DNA of 64,000 bases from Weimeria sp002480925 (GCF_052064335.1 NZ_JBQHVU010000011.1:22482-86481), one strand, 5' to 3'; numbered from the stretch's first letter, positions 52,678 through 62,296 are shown. Program-made: numbers and translations. Notes: a model not told the origin generated them from the sequence alone.

Positions 52678-54713
52678 AACTTGATTTCTCCTTCCTGGAT
52701 CATGGCATCAAGGATATCCTTGATCCTTTGCTTAACTTCATCAGCGGACGCATCGGAAATCTGTGCGCCAGCTACATTCAGATGTCCGCCTCCACCGAGA
52801 CGCTCCATAATGAGCTGGACATCTATCTCATCAATAGAACGGGCACTTACATAAATCTTACCATTGTATACAGTTTCAACGAAGCTGGCCTTGATACCTA
52901 CTATATTGAGCAGCTCGTTTGAAGCCTGGGCACCGACAATAGTCGGACTTTCGACCTCGTCTGTCTTGCAGACCGAGAGGGCAAAAGCGCCACGGTAGAC
53001 TTCAGCGTGACGGACGACTTCTGCCCTTGCCTTGTAGGTGGCCATATCCTCGCGGAGGAGCTTGCGGACCCTGGTCACATCTGCCCCGGATCTCTTCAGA
53101 TAGGCAGCAGCCTCAAAGGTCCTCACTCCGGTCTTCGTCATGAAGTTGTTGGTATCTATAAGAATACCGGCATAGATACAGTCAGCCTCCTGAGGAGCAA
53201 GCTGCATCCTGTCTGAGAAATACTGGAGTGTCTCGGCAATAAGCTCGCAGGCACTCGAGGCATAGGGCTCAATATAGGAAAGGATAGTGTTCTCGATCCT
53301 TTCACTGCCCTGACGATGATGGTCGAAGACCACAATGCTCGCACTCTTCTCAAGGAGCTGTGGACACTCGGTGTAGGAGGGACGGTTGGTGTCAACGACC
53401 ATCACAAGAGTACCCTCACTCACAAGCTCGACAGCACGCTCGCTTTTTATAAACATATCATCCGGGTAGCCCTCTTCAGGAGTGAATTTGTCCACAAGAG
53501 GACGAAGAGAGCTGGTGATAGTGTTCAAAACGATCTGACATTTCTTGCCAAGCTCCCTTGCGGCGCAGTATACTCCGACAGCTGCGCCGAGCGCATCCAC
53601 ATCAGTGATCTGGTGACCCATAACAATGATGGAATCCTTTGTCTCCATCATCTCGCGAAGGGCCTGAGCCTTGACACGGGCCTTGACCCTGGTGGTCTTT
53701 TCGACCTCCTTGCCCCGGACACCGTAGTAGTAAACATGGTTGCGACTCTTGATGACGGCCTGGGAACCGCCGCGGCCAAGAGCTAAGTCCATGGCTGCCC
53801 TTGAATATTCGGCACTCTGGGAGTAGGTCCTTGCACCCTTGCCTATTCCAATCGAGAGAGTCACCTCCCTGTCGTTTCCGACCTTGGTAGTACGTACATC
53901 ATCAAGAAGAGAGAATTTGTTCTCCTCAAGCTTAGGCAGATATTTCTGCTGGAAGATAAGGAAATACTTGTCGTTGTCTGTCTTTCGGATGATGGCATCG
54001 GCAGGCCTGAAATATTTGGCTATCTTTCTGTCGATGATAGCGCGGATAAGTGACTTCTTGACATCGTCCTCGAGAGAATCAATGCTCTCGTCATAATTGT
54101 CGATGTAAATGAGGCCTGTCACAAGACGCTGGTCCTCGAATGCAGCCTTCAGCTTTTCGTGGGCGGTCTCATCAAAAAGCATTACAGAGATCAGAGTGCC
54201 GTTTATGGTGACAGGCTCGCAGTCCTTCTCAGGCTTGAAATCGATCCGGCTTAAAACAGCGTCGAAGATCATATCGTCCTGGGAGATACGCACGGTAAGC
54301 GGAAGGTCAGAAGTCTTCTCGAGAGTCTCTCTGGACAGATCGGGAAAGATCGTGGAGATAGGCTTCTTATAGGAAGGATCCTCTCCGGTGAATTTCGAGA
54401 AGGCCCTGTTCATCCAGAAAAAGCGGCCGCTGTCATCGAGTACAGCATAGGGCAGCTGGAAACCTTTAAGCATTTCCTTCTGGATAGTTCCGTAGCCAGT
54501 CGCAAATCGCATGATCTCGTCGGCCATCTTGCGCCTTGAAACAAGGTAGGCCAGGATCACAGCAAGCGAATATATGACAGCAAAGATCAGGACGGGAGTG
54601 CCTGAGCTCCTGTTATAAAAATACAGTCCGGCACCCGCGGCAAGAATTGCAGGTATCATATATAATGGTATTGAAAGATAGGCTCTTATATAGCCCTTCT
54701 TCAGTGGATTCAT
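52674..54713 (-). CDS. gdpP: c-di-AMP phosphodiesterase GdpP
   Basis: About 679 aa. Two N-terminal membrane helices, a PAS-like domain, a degenerate GGDEF domain and a DHH/DHHA1 catalytic module: IVMGHQITDVDALGAAVGVY, VVDTNRPSYTE, VVFDHHRQG, and GGGGHLNVAGAQ at the end. It hydrolyses cyclic di-AMP at the inner membrane face. GGAGG six bases before the ATG sets this start; the frame extends 26 codons further. Confidence 0.95.
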   Translation of the reverse strand: MNPLKKGYIRAYLSIPLYMIPAILAAGAGLYFYNRSSGTPVLIFAVIYSLAVILAYLVSRRKMADEIMRFATGYGTIQKEMLKGFQLPYAVLDDSGRFFWMNRAFSKFTGEDPSYKKPISTIFPDLSRETLEKTSDLPLTVRISQDDMIFDAVLSRIDFKPEKDCEPVTINGTLISVMLFDETAHEKLKAAFEDQRLVTGLIYIDNYDESIDSLEDDVKKSLIRAIIDRKIAKYFRPADAIIRKTDNDKYFLIFQQKYLPKLEENKFSLLDDVRTTKVGNDREVTLSIGIGKGARTYSQSAEYSRAAMDLALGRGGSQAVIKSRNHVYYYGVRGKEVEKTTRVKARVKAQALREMMETKDSIIVMGHQITDVDALGAAVGVYCAARELGKKCQIVLNTITSSLRPLVDKFTPEEGYPDDMFIKSERAVELVSEGTLVMVVDTNRPSYTECPQLLEKSASIVVFDHHRQGSERIENTILSYIEPYASSACELIAETLQYFSDRMQLAPQEADCIYAGILIDTNNFMTKTGVRTFEAAAYLKRSGADVTRVRKLLREDMATYKARAEVVRHAEVYRGAFALSVCKTDEVESPTIVGAQASNELLNIVGIKASFVETVYNGKIYVSARSIDEIDVQLIMERLGGGGHLNVAGAQISDASADEVKQRIKDILDAMIQEGEIKL

Positions 54714-54741
54714 TGAATTCCTCCTGACGTTATTCTGAAAT

Positions 54742-54747
54742 ATTATA
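54742..54747 (-). promoter_or_regulatory. -10 element upstream of gdpP
   Basis: Minus-strand TATAAT, 28 bp before the gdpP start. No convincing -35. Confidence 0.4.
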
Positions 54748-54918
54748 CCATTCTTTATTGAAATAATCCATATAGGGCTGGTAATAGTCAATGTAACGAA
54801 AAAAGAGGAAAATCTTTGTGCAGGCTGCCGTTGAAAAGGAGGACGGATTCCAATATGATAATGATGTAAACGTAAAAGGGCGAAAAGCCAGTACAGAATA
54901 AAGAAAAGAGGAAATCTA

Positions 54919-56034
54919 ATGGCAAGTATTTCACTTCACAATATCTGCAAGGTATATCCTAACGGATTCGAGGCAGTAAAGGACTTCAATCTTGATGTAG
55001 CAGATAAGGAATTCATCATCTTTGTCGGACCTTCAGGATGCGGAAAGTCGACAACACTTCGTATGATAGCAGGACTTGAGGATATCACCTCAGGTGAGCT
55101 CAAGATCGATGGAAAGATCATGAACAACGTAGAGCCTAAGGACCGTGATATCGCAATGGTATTCCAGAATTACGCTCTGTATCCGCATATGACAGTTTTT
55201 GACAACATGGCATTCGGACTCAAGATCCGTAAGTTTGACAAGGATGAGATCCAGAAGCGTGTACTTGAGGCAGCAAAGATCCTTGATCTTGACAAGCTCC
55301 TCGACCGTAAGCCAAAGGCTCTTTCAGGTGGACAGAGACAGCGAGTAGCAATGGGACGTGCAATCGTTCGTAATCCTAAGGTATTCCTGATGGACGAGCC
55401 ACTGTCAAACCTCGATGCAAAGCTCCGTGTACAGATGCGTATCGAGATCTCAAAGCTTCATGAGAGACTCGGTGCAACGATCATCTACGTTACACATGAT
55501 CAGACAGAGGCTATGACACTTGGAACCCGTATCGTAGTAATGAAGGATGGAGTCGTACAGCAGATCGATTCCCCTCAGACCCTCTACTCACATCCGGTAA
55601 ATCTCTTCGTTGCAGGCTTCATCGGATCACCTCAGATGAACTTCCTTGATGCAAAGATCACAAAGGAAGGCGAGGATGTATTCGCAAATGTAGGCGAGGC
55701 AAAGCTTAAGGTCCCTGCAGAGAAGGCAAAGGTTCTTGTCGAGAAGGGATACGATGGAAAGACAGTCATCCTTGGAATCCGTCCGGAGGATATCTATGAT
55801 CCAGAATCCGGAGCAAGCGAGATCGAGCTTGGAAATTCGATTGATGCTACTATCCGTGTATATGAGCTTCTCGGTGCAGAGGTATTCCTGTATTTCGATT
55901 ATGCAGGCACTCAGGTCACAGCCAGAGTCGATCCTCGTACAAAGGCCAGAACAGGTGACAAGATGACCTTCCACCTTGATATGGCAAAGACACACTTCTT
56001 CGATAAGGAGTCAGAGCTTACAATCTGCGATTGA
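54919..56034 (+). CDS. ABC transporter ATP-binding protein, MsmK/UgpC family
   Basis: 371 aa. Walker A VGPSGCGKSTTLRMIAGLED, Q-loop AMVFQNYALYPHMTV, signature LSGGQRQRVAMGRAI, Walker B VFLMDEPLSNLD and the TOBE-type C-terminal region. This ATPase drives several sugar transporters in Gram-positives. It stands alone with its own terminator, suggesting a shared component; the solute-binding protein at 47.7 kb might use it. Codon use is strongly biased (CGT, CTC), as in highly expressed genes. Confidence 0.92.
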   Translation: MASISLHNICKVYPNGFEAVKDFNLDVADKEFIIFVGPSGCGKSTTLRMIAGLEDITSGELKIDGKIMNNVEPKDRDIAMVFQNYALYPHMTVFDNMAFGLKIRKFDKDEIQKRVLEAAKILDLDKLLDRKPKALSGGQRQRVAMGRAIVRNPKVFLMDEPLSNLDAKLRVQMRIEISKLHERLGATIIYVTHDQTEAMTLGTRIVVMKDGVVQQIDSPQTLYSHPVNLFVAGFIGSPQMNFLDAKITKEGEDVFANVGEAKLKVPAEKAKVLVEKGYDGKTVILGIRPEDIYDPESGASEIELGNSIDATIRVYELLGAEVFLYFDYAGTQVTARVDPRTKARTGDKMTFHLDMAKTHFFDKESELTICD

Positions 56035-56046
56035 TAAGAATTACAG

Positions 56047-56077
56047 ACCTCCTGCCGGAAGGCGGGAGGTTTTTTTT
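56047..56077 (+). terminator. Terminator after the ABC ATPase
   Basis: ACCTCCTGCC pairs with GGCGGGAGGT around GGAA and is followed by seven T residues. Confidence 0.93.
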
Positions 56078-56094
56078 GTGGATCGAAAAATTGA

Positions 56095-56123
56095 TTGCAC
56101 ACAACCCAAAATCATGCTATACT
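56095..56123 (+). promoter_or_regulatory. Promoter of the DUF1858 gene
   Basis: -35 TTGCAC (56095-56100), 17-base spacer, -10 TATACT (56118-56123). Confidence 0.65.
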
Positions 56124-56254
56124 ATTGACTCAATAAATGACTGATGAATTCTATTAGAAGACAGGATTTGTTGCAAATACAACATACAGATCGACCGTCA
56201 GCTAATAGAATGAAAGCAGATGAAACAGATAGTAGCTGAAAGGAGAATACAATA

Positions 56255-56488
56255 ATGGACGCACCACAGGTAGCAAAGGATACAATGATAGGAGAGCTTC
56301 TTCAGATCAATGCCAATATAGCGCCGATCCTTTTTGGGATAGGGATGCATTGTCTGGGATGCCCGGCATCACAGATGGAGACCATTGAGGAAGCAGCGAT
56401 GGTACACGGGATCAATCCGGAGGACCTTGTTACAGAGATAAATAAATTTCTCGCAAAGGAAAATGCAGAGGCAGCTGCTCAGGCATAA
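56255..56488 (+). CDS. DUF1858 domain protein
   Basis: 77 aa. MHCLGCPASQMETIEEAAMVHGI has the CxxCP motif of DUF1858 (related to the ScdA/RIC N-terminus), often linked to Fe-S or nitrosative stress. GGAG precedes the ATG. Single gene between terminators. Confidence 0.88.
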   Translation: MDAPQVAKDTMIGELLQINANIAPILFGIGMHCLGCPASQMETIEEAAMVHGINPEDLVTEINKFLAKENAEAAAQA

Positions 56489-56497
56489 GATTATAAG

Positions 56498-56526
56498 AAA
56501 AGGAAAGGAGGCTATCCTTTCCTTTT
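56498..56526. terminator. Bidirectional terminator, DUF1858 gene / mecA-like
   Basis: AAAAGGAAAGGA (56498-56509) pairs with TCCTTTCCTTTT (56515-56526). Confidence 0.88.
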
Positions 56527-57263
56527 TATTTGCAATAAAGCATATAAATGCGCAGAACCCGAAACGGGAGCAGGGGCATAATAGTCTGACAATGCTCAGT
56601 AATATAGGCCTCGCTGCCAGGCATGTTCTGCTGGATCATTCCGTACTCACAGAGGATAGAGAGAATGTCCTCTATAGCAGAATCCTCCATACGGAAGAAA
56701 TGCAGGATCAGATAATAGATGCCTGCGTCTGAGCGAAGGAGACCGGCGTCCATAGTGATCGTTTCTCTAAGGACTCCTACAGCATGGATCACATCCTGGA
56801 GGCTTTCGAAGGCGATGATGGCCTGAGTCGAGGAGCTTTCTCTTTCATCTGAATCCTTGTGGAGCAGATATCGCGAGATTCCTCCTGCCTGACCTGCGAC
56901 AGACTCGATAAGGCGGTGGATCGCATCTCCGACAGACTCGTCGTCTGTATAAGCCTCATCATCAGGAATGGTATCCGAAAACATGGAGTACCTGGGATCA
57001 TAGATATCCGGATAAGTATCATATCTTGTAAAAATGATATTGAGACCGCCGTCATCGAGAGGGATAGCCTCGATCGATGAAGGGATATCATCCTTCATCC
57101 TGAAATCATATTTGGCGCAGATGATCCGAAGAAGCTCAGAGGTGAGCAGGCGAAAAACAGGCGAATTATAGGTCAGATCCTTCAGGGAAAGATGACGATC
57201 CTCAAGATCGTCCCTGCTGAGCGAGCATTGTATCGTGTTTATATCATATCTGTTAAAAGTCAT
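56526..57263 (-). CDS. MecA-like adaptor protein
   Basis: About 245 aa. MTFNRYDINTIQCSLSRDDL, DLEDRHLSLKDLTYNSP and GGLNIIFTRYD match the N-terminal part of MecA; the C-terminal half carries an acidic region then FESLQDVIHAVGVLRETIT, as in MecA's ClpC-binding domain. MecA proteins hand substrates to ClpCP. GGAGA is seven bases before the ATG. Confidence 0.83.
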   Translation of the reverse strand: MTFNRYDINTIQCSLSRDDLEDRHLSLKDLTYNSPVFRLLTSELLRIICAKYDFRMKDDIPSSIEAIPLDDGGLNIIFTRYDTYPDIYDPRYSMFSDTIPDDEAYTDDESVGDAIHRLIESVAGQAGGISRYLLHKDSDERESSSTQAIIAFESLQDVIHAVGVLRETITMDAGLLRSDAGIYYLILHFFRMEDSAIEDILSILCEYGMIQQNMPGSEAYITEHCQTIMPLLPFRVLRIYMLYCK

Positions 57264-57481
57264 AGAAATCTCTCCGAGCAATTTTCTTCATATATTACTC
57301 CAAATCCATGGCTTTGTAAACCGGACATTTATAATGATAAAGAGAAGATAAAATTTCGAAAAAGAAAATTAAGAATAATTAAGCAGTGATTAAATCGACT
57401 GAAAAGATATTGGCATATCAGTCTGCAGGGAGTATAAGTAAATACATAAGAAGCTAATACGACAGGAAAGGAGAGGGTCAT
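57264..57481. other. Divergent intergenic stretch
   Basis: About 220 bp between the MecA-like gene and the kinase gene. AT-rich in the middle; GGAAAGGAG near its right end is the ribosome-binding site of the kinase gene. No clear promoter pair was identified. Confidence 0.4.
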
Positions 57482-58732
57482 ATAGAGCTTACAGCAGAAT
57501 ACCTGCCGGTAGGGATCCTGCATCATTCAGAGGATATGGATGTCTGCCTTGTAGAGCATAAGGGGCTTGGGACCAGGCGCATTTTAAAAAGGATAATGAA
57601 GCATCGTTCAGAAGGCTCCTTAGACGCCCAGTTCCAGCTGAGGACAGAAAGGGAGATACTTTCCAGGCTTAAGCATCCCGGTATTCCAGTCATATACGAT
57701 TATTGGGAAGACGAAGAGAGGATCTGTCTCATAGAGGAATATATAGAGGGACTTTCGCTACAGGAGTATCTGCTCCGCTACAGGCATCCGGATCCGGTAT
57801 TTACTGCCAGGTTTCTGATCCAGGTGCTTGAGATACTTGACTATCTTCATAGCCTTAATGTAAAGCATAACGATCTGAAGGCCGAGCATATCCTGATAAG
57901 GGGAGATAGGGTGGTGCTTATAGACTACGGTATTTCAGAGCTATCCGCCAGGGATATCCGCAGGGATGAGAATGATGATATCGCTTCTCTTGGCAGGATA
58001 GCAGACCAGATGCTTTCACTTGCAGATGGATATGTGTCATTCGGGCTTAGAAGGATGGTTTCAAGGGCAAAGGCGCCGGATCAGTCGGCGAGATACCAGA
58101 GCGCAGCTGAATGGAGTGCAGACCTTAGCAGGTGGCTTGCGGGGAGAGATGACAAGGAGGGGCTTCTTATAAGAAGAATAGCGGTAGCTGGAAATCAGAG
58201 AGGCATAGGGACGACGCATACAGCGGTAAGCATCACATCTTATCTGAGACAGAGAGGTATGAACGCATTCTACATAAACCTTTCAGGCAGACCAGGCTTT
58301 CTCTCATTGGACAGGAATCTGAATACAGATTTCAGGGAGAAGGATGGAATCATATACCACAGGTGGTTCAGAGGCCTTGTAGATTATGGGCCGGCGATTG
58401 AGCCACAGCACAAGCAGACTACGAAGGGTATTTATGTGAGTGACTGCGGTACAGACTTTTCACGGGCAGCAGATTCGGATGCTCTGATCTACGTCGTTGG
58501 CAGCAGGCCGTGGCAGAACAGATGTCTGATCGAGGAATTCGCCTCGGAGGATTCCTGTGTGCTGGCCATGACGCCCGGGAATCCGGGAATGGCCATAGGA
58601 CTAGCCAGACTGGCTGGCAAATGCGTGTTTTGCATACCCTATGATGCCGATCCGATGCATCCGGATAGAAAAGTGAGAAGGGCATATGATCAGATTTTTG
58701 AGAGGCTTTCGGGCAAGGAAAAACGCAGATAG
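57482..58732 (+). CDS. Protein kinase fused to a deviant ParA/CpaE-like domain
   Basis: 416 aa if it starts at ATA (57482), which follows GGAG by eight bases. The frame is closed by a TAA at about 57455, and there is no ATG, GTG or TTG between it and the internal ATG at 57536. Starting at 57536 would cut off the kinase glycine-loop region (YLPVGILHHSED). Kinase signs: lysine in RRILKRI, NVKHNDLKAEHIL for the catalytic loop (HND not HRD), and LIDYGIS for DFG. From about residue 225 a ParA-like domain begins: RRIAVAGNQRGIGTTHTAV, in which both Walker lysines are replaced (R, T). Confidence 0.75.
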   Translation: MELTAEYLPVGILHHSEDMDVCLVEHKGLGTRRILKRIMKHRSEGSLDAQFQLRTEREILSRLKHPGIPVIYDYWEDEERICLIEEYIEGLSLQEYLLRYRHPDPVFTARFLIQVLEILDYLHSLNVKHNDLKAEHILIRGDRVVLIDYGISELSARDIRRDENDDIASLGRIADQMLSLADGYVSFGLRRMVSRAKAPDQSARYQSAAEWSADLSRWLAGRDDKEGLLIRRIAVAGNQRGIGTTHTAVSITSYLRQRGMNAFYINLSGRPGFLSLDRNLNTDFREKDGIIYHRWFRGLVDYGPAIEPQHKQTTKGIYVSDCGTDFSRAADSDALIYVVGSRPWQNRCLIEEFASEDSCVLAMTPGNPGMAIGLARLAGKCVFCIPYDADPMHPDRKVRRAYDQIFERLSGKEKRR

Positions 58733-59333
58733 CATATATAAAAAGACTATAATAATAGCAATAATGTCATCCGCGCCAGAACTTGATACCCATACCCTTT
58801 CGATCGCACTGGCCAATTACTACAGGTCTGCAAGGGGCATGAAGACCGCTCTTGCTGTATCAGGAGGCGATAGAGGATTTGCTGATATGCTTAGGGACTC
58901 AGAGTGCGTCAGCATAGACCCGCCTGGATATGATGACGGTATCATGAGATATTACCTGATAAGGGATCTGTCGGATATAGAAAGGATAGCAGCAGCTGTT
59001 CCTGAGCGTCTGGTACTGGATCTGGGATGCATCAGAGGAGATATATCCACTAAGGAGCTGCTTATATGCGACAGGATCTGTGCTCTTATAAGCACATCTC
59101 CCTGGCGCTGTCTTGATACGAGAGAATTCCTCGCTGCAACAATAGTAAAGGAAACAGGACTCAGGCAGAGATTCAGAAACAGGGCATATTCTGTCGCGGG
59201 CAGGGAAGAGGACGATCTTGCTATCGGGAGGGAGTTCGGAATAAGCATCAGAAGGATAAGGGGGAGAGAGCTGATCTGTGATCCATACCGCCTTACCAGG
59301 GATGACCTGGAAAGATTAAATGTTTTTAATTAA
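58686..59333 (+). CDS. ParA-like protein lacking a Walker A motif
   Basis: 215 aa. IYKKTIIIAIMSSAPELDTH then TLSIALANYYRS resembles the first strand and helix of MinD/ParA proteins, but has no GxxGK(T/S). ERLVLDLGCIRGD resembles the Walker B strand of the family. It overlaps the kinase gene by 47 bp in another frame. Function unknown; similar degenerate folds occur in TadZ/CpaE proteins, but no Tad genes are visible. Confidence 0.65.
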   Translation: MIRFLRGFRARKNADSIYKKTIIIAIMSSAPELDTHTLSIALANYYRSARGMKTALAVSGGDRGFADMLRDSECVSIDPPGYDDGIMRYYLIRDLSDIERIAAAVPERLVLDLGCIRGDISTKELLICDRICALISTSPWRCLDTREFLAATIVKETGLRQRFRNRAYSVAGREEDDLAIGREFGISIRRIRGRELICDPYRLTRDDLERLNVFN

Positions 59334-59408
59334 AGGAGAACTAGATAAACCACGATACTTAAAAGGTATCCGGTAACTGCAGAAAGTAAGAGATTTGAAA
59401 AGGAAGAG

Positions 59409-59445
59409 GCTGCTGTCGCCAAAGCTGGTGTGACAGCGGCTTTTT
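59409..59445 (+). terminator. Terminator after the deviant ParA gene
   Basis: GCTGCTGTC (59409-59417) pairs with GACAGCGGC (59432-59440, one G-U), followed by five T residues. Confidence 0.75.
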
Positions 59446-59537
59446 GGATTTCTAATAAATTTTTTGAAGACAGGTGTAGCGGATCCCGGACAATTGCGAT
59501 ATAATCAAGATAATATTGCATTGAAAGGATATGGATA

Positions 59538-61244
59538 ATGACAGAGAAAGCTGTAAATAACAACAAGGCAGTAAAATACGTTTCGGTTCTTGTGCTGCTT
59601 TTTGCTTTTATTATAGCGACACTTACTATCTGGGGCGTCAGATATTCACCAACCAGGGAAAGGACCAGCCTCTATAGCTACTACAAGGTTTCGGGAAATG
59701 AGGTGGCGCTGTTTGTAAATGGAGAGAGGTCAGAGACTGACAAGGCAGCACTCTTTGATGACGGGCATTTCTATATATTACTGTCCGAGCTTAAGAGCAG
59801 ACTAGATGACGGATATGTTTTTGATGATTCAGAAAATATACTGAGATACGCGACAGCAGATCAGGTCATCTCTGTTAAAAAGGGAGACAGCTTTTATACA
59901 TACGGAAGGAATAAAGAGGATATAGGGGAGAAGATCGTCATAATTGGGGATGGAGGCAAGCCTTATGTGGCAGTGGATTTTGCTGATAAATTTACTGACT
60001 TTAGTTACAGGACGGGCAGGAAGCCATACAGGCTGGTAATAGACAAGGCAGGCTATAAGAGAAAGACTACAACTATATCAAGGGATACAGAGGTAAGGAG
60101 ATTCGGAGGACCGAAGAGCAGGATACTTGCTAATGTGAAGAAGGGAACCAGGGCAGTAGTGGTCCAGTCCTACGGGAAATGGAGCCAGATACTTACGAAC
60201 GATGGCATACTTGGATGCGTTTTGGATTCGACTCTTGGAGAAATCAGCACCAGAACCAGCGGAAAAAGGCTTGATGCAAGGAAATATAACCATATAAGCA
60301 TGGATTCGAAGGTAAATCTGGTATGGCATCAGGTGACCAATAAGACGGCTAATTCAGGCGTGGATCATGTCCTTGCAGCAGATAAGGGTATCAACGTGAT
60401 CTCTCCGACCTGGTTTAGGATCTCTGACAATGACGGCGGACTCTCCGATATAGGAAGCCTGGATTATGTGAAGAAGTGCCATGAAAAGGGCGTACAGGTT
60501 TGGGCTCTTTTCAGCAATTTTGAGAACAAGGATGTCGATTCGACTTCGGTACTGAATCATACCTCCTCGCGTGACAACCTGGTAAATAATATGATAGCCA
60601 AGGCAATAGCCTATGGGCTTGATGGGATAAATGTAGACTTTGAACAGATCTCTACAGATGCAAAGGACGGCTATGTTGAGTTTATAAAGGAGCTGTCGAT
60701 AAAGTGCGAGAATAATGATCTTGTGCTTTCTGTTGACAACTATTCACCTACAGCCTCAAGTCTTCATTACAACAGAAAGGTCCAGGCAATGTATGCTGAT
60801 TACCTGATAGTGATGGCCTATGACGAGCATTATGCGGGAGGCGGTGAGGCCGGGAGCAATGCTTCAATATCCTTTGTGAAGAAGGCGGTAAGCGAATCCT
60901 TAAAGGAGGTCCCTAAGGAGCAGCTGATACTTGGAATGCCTTTCTATTCAAGGATATGGAAGAATAAGGACGGCGCCCTGTCCACCCAGACCATAGGGAT
61001 GAAGAGTGTTTCTGATTACATTAAATCCCACAATGCTCAGGAGACCTGGCGGGATGATCTGGGACAGAATTATGTAGAGTTTTCAGATGATAAAGCGACA
61101 TACCAGCTTTGGGTAGAGGATCAGAAGTCACTTGCGCTGAAGCTTAACGTGATGAAGGAAAATGATCTTGCAGGAGGAGCCTTCTGGAAGGAGGGTCTGG
61201 AGGACGATAGCATCTGGGATATAATAGGAAAGTACATGGAATAA
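59538..61244 (+). CDS. Membrane-anchored GH18 glycosidase with SH3-like domain
   Basis: 568 aa. One N-terminal membrane helix (VSVLVLLFAFIIATLTIWG) serves as anchor. A copper-amine-oxidase-N-like segment occupies about 50-170, an SH3-type fold about 180-245 (GTRAVVVQSYGKWSQIL), and the GH18 barrel the rest. Its catalytic motif DGINVDFEQ supplies the DxxDxDxE glutamate. Such proteins (YaaH-like) act on cell-wall or glycan polymers. It is separated from the kinase pair by a terminator. Confidence 0.88.
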   Translation: MTEKAVNNNKAVKYVSVLVLLFAFIIATLTIWGVRYSPTRERTSLYSYYKVSGNEVALFVNGERSETDKAALFDDGHFYILLSELKSRLDDGYVFDDSENILRYATADQVISVKKGDSFYTYGRNKEDIGEKIVIIGDGGKPYVAVDFADKFTDFSYRTGRKPYRLVIDKAGYKRKTTTISRDTEVRRFGGPKSRILANVKKGTRAVVVQSYGKWSQILTNDGILGCVLDSTLGEISTRTSGKRLDARKYNHISMDSKVNLVWHQVTNKTANSGVDHVLAADKGINVISPTWFRISDNDGGLSDIGSLDYVKKCHEKGVQVWALFSNFENKDVDSTSVLNHTSSRDNLVNNMIAKAIAYGLDGINVDFEQISTDAKDGYVEFIKELSIKCENNDLVLSVDNYSPTASSLHYNRKVQAMYADYLIVMAYDEHYAGGGEAGSNASISFVKKAVSESLKEVPKEQLILGMPFYSRIWKNKDGALSTQTIGMKSVSDYIKSHNAQETWRDDLGQNYVEFSDDKATYQLWVEDQKSLALKLNVMKENDLAGGAFWKEGLEDDSIWDIIGKYME

Positions 61245-62296
61245 TGGATACAAGGATATTTAAAATAGATCCAGAAGATATTGATATAAGAAAAATCAGA
61301 GAGGCCGGAGAGATCCTGAGGGAAGGCGGACTGGTGGCCTTCCCGACGGAGACGGTATACGGTCTGGGCGGTGATGCCTGTGATGCGGGAGCATCAGAGG
61401 CTATATATGCGGCAAAGGGCAGGCCGTCAGATAATCCGTTGATAGTTCATATATGTGAATTCTCTCAGCTGGAGGAGATAGCAGCAGATCTTCCGGATAC
61501 AGCGAGGGTCCTTGCCGATGCCTTCTGGCCGGGACCTATGACCCTTATTGTCAATAAGAACCAGGTGATCCCGCATGAGACCACAGGCGGACTTGATACT
61601 GTGGCGGTCAGGTTCCCAAGCCATCCTATAGCAAACGCCCTGATCAGGGAGTCGGGCTGCATGATAGCTGCGCCAAGCGCTAATACATCGGGGAGGCCAT
61701 CGCCTACACAGGCAAGACATGTGATAGAGGATCTGAAAGGGAAAATAGATGCGATAATTGACGGTGGACCGGTAGATATAGGGCTTGAGTCTACTATAGT
61801 CGATCTGACTGAGCAAGTACCTACGATCCTGAGGCCGGGCTATATAAACAAGCATATGCTTGAGGAGGCCGTAGGAGAGGTAAGAGTGGACCCTGGCATA
61901 CTTGGAAAGGAAAATGTACATATAAGACCTAAGGCGCCGGGCATGAGATACAAGCACTATGCACCTAAGGGAAATCTCAAGATCGTAAGCGGTGACAGGG
62001 AAAAGGTCATAGCAGAGATCAACAGACTTGCTGCGGCTGGGGAGACTGAAGGGAAAAAGGTCGGTATAATAGCAACTGATGAGACGAGAGATCTGTATAA
62101 GGCAGGGATAGTTATCAGCATAGGTGACCGCGACGATGAGTATCAGATTGCACACAATCTTTTTGATGTACTGAGGGAGATGGATGAGTGCGGAGCCGAG
62201 CTGATCTATTCAGAGGAATTCTCGACGCCCGAGATAGGAAATGCGATAATGAACAGGCTGCTTAAGGCGGCAGCCCACCAGGTGATAGAGGTATGA
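61244..62296 (+). CDS. L-threonylcarbamoyladenylate synthase (Sua5/YwlC)
   Basis: 350 aa, with both TsaC-like and Sua5 C-terminal domains. AFPTETVYGLGGDA, AKGRPSDNPLIVHI, AAPSANTSGRPSPT and APGMRYKHYAPKG are diagnostic. It makes the precursor of t6A37 in tRNA. It is joined to the GH18 gene by TAATG and to the next by ATGA. Confidence 0.96.
   Translation: MDTRIFKIDPEDIDIRKIREAGEILREGGLVAFPTETVYGLGGDACDAGASEAIYAAKGRPSDNPLIVHICEFSQLEEIAADLPDTARVLADAFWPGPMTLIVNKNQVIPHETTGGLDTVAVRFPSHPIANALIRESGCMIAAPSANTSGRPSPTQARHVIEDLKGKIDAIIDGGPVDIGLESTIVDLTEQVPTILRPGYINKHMLEEAVGEVRVDPGILGKENVHIRPKAPGMRYKHYAPKGNLKIVSGDREKVIAEINRLAAAGETEGKKVGIIATDETRDLYKAGIVISIGDRDDEYQIAHNLFDVLREMDECGAELIYSEEFSTPEIGNAIMNRLLKAAAHQVIEV

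Noticed and set aside
54818..54901. 27-codon frame with GTG start before the MsmK-type ATPase gene
   Set aside because: AGAGG lies upstream, but the peptide has no recognisable content and no regulatory hairpin follows; too weak to call a leader peptide.
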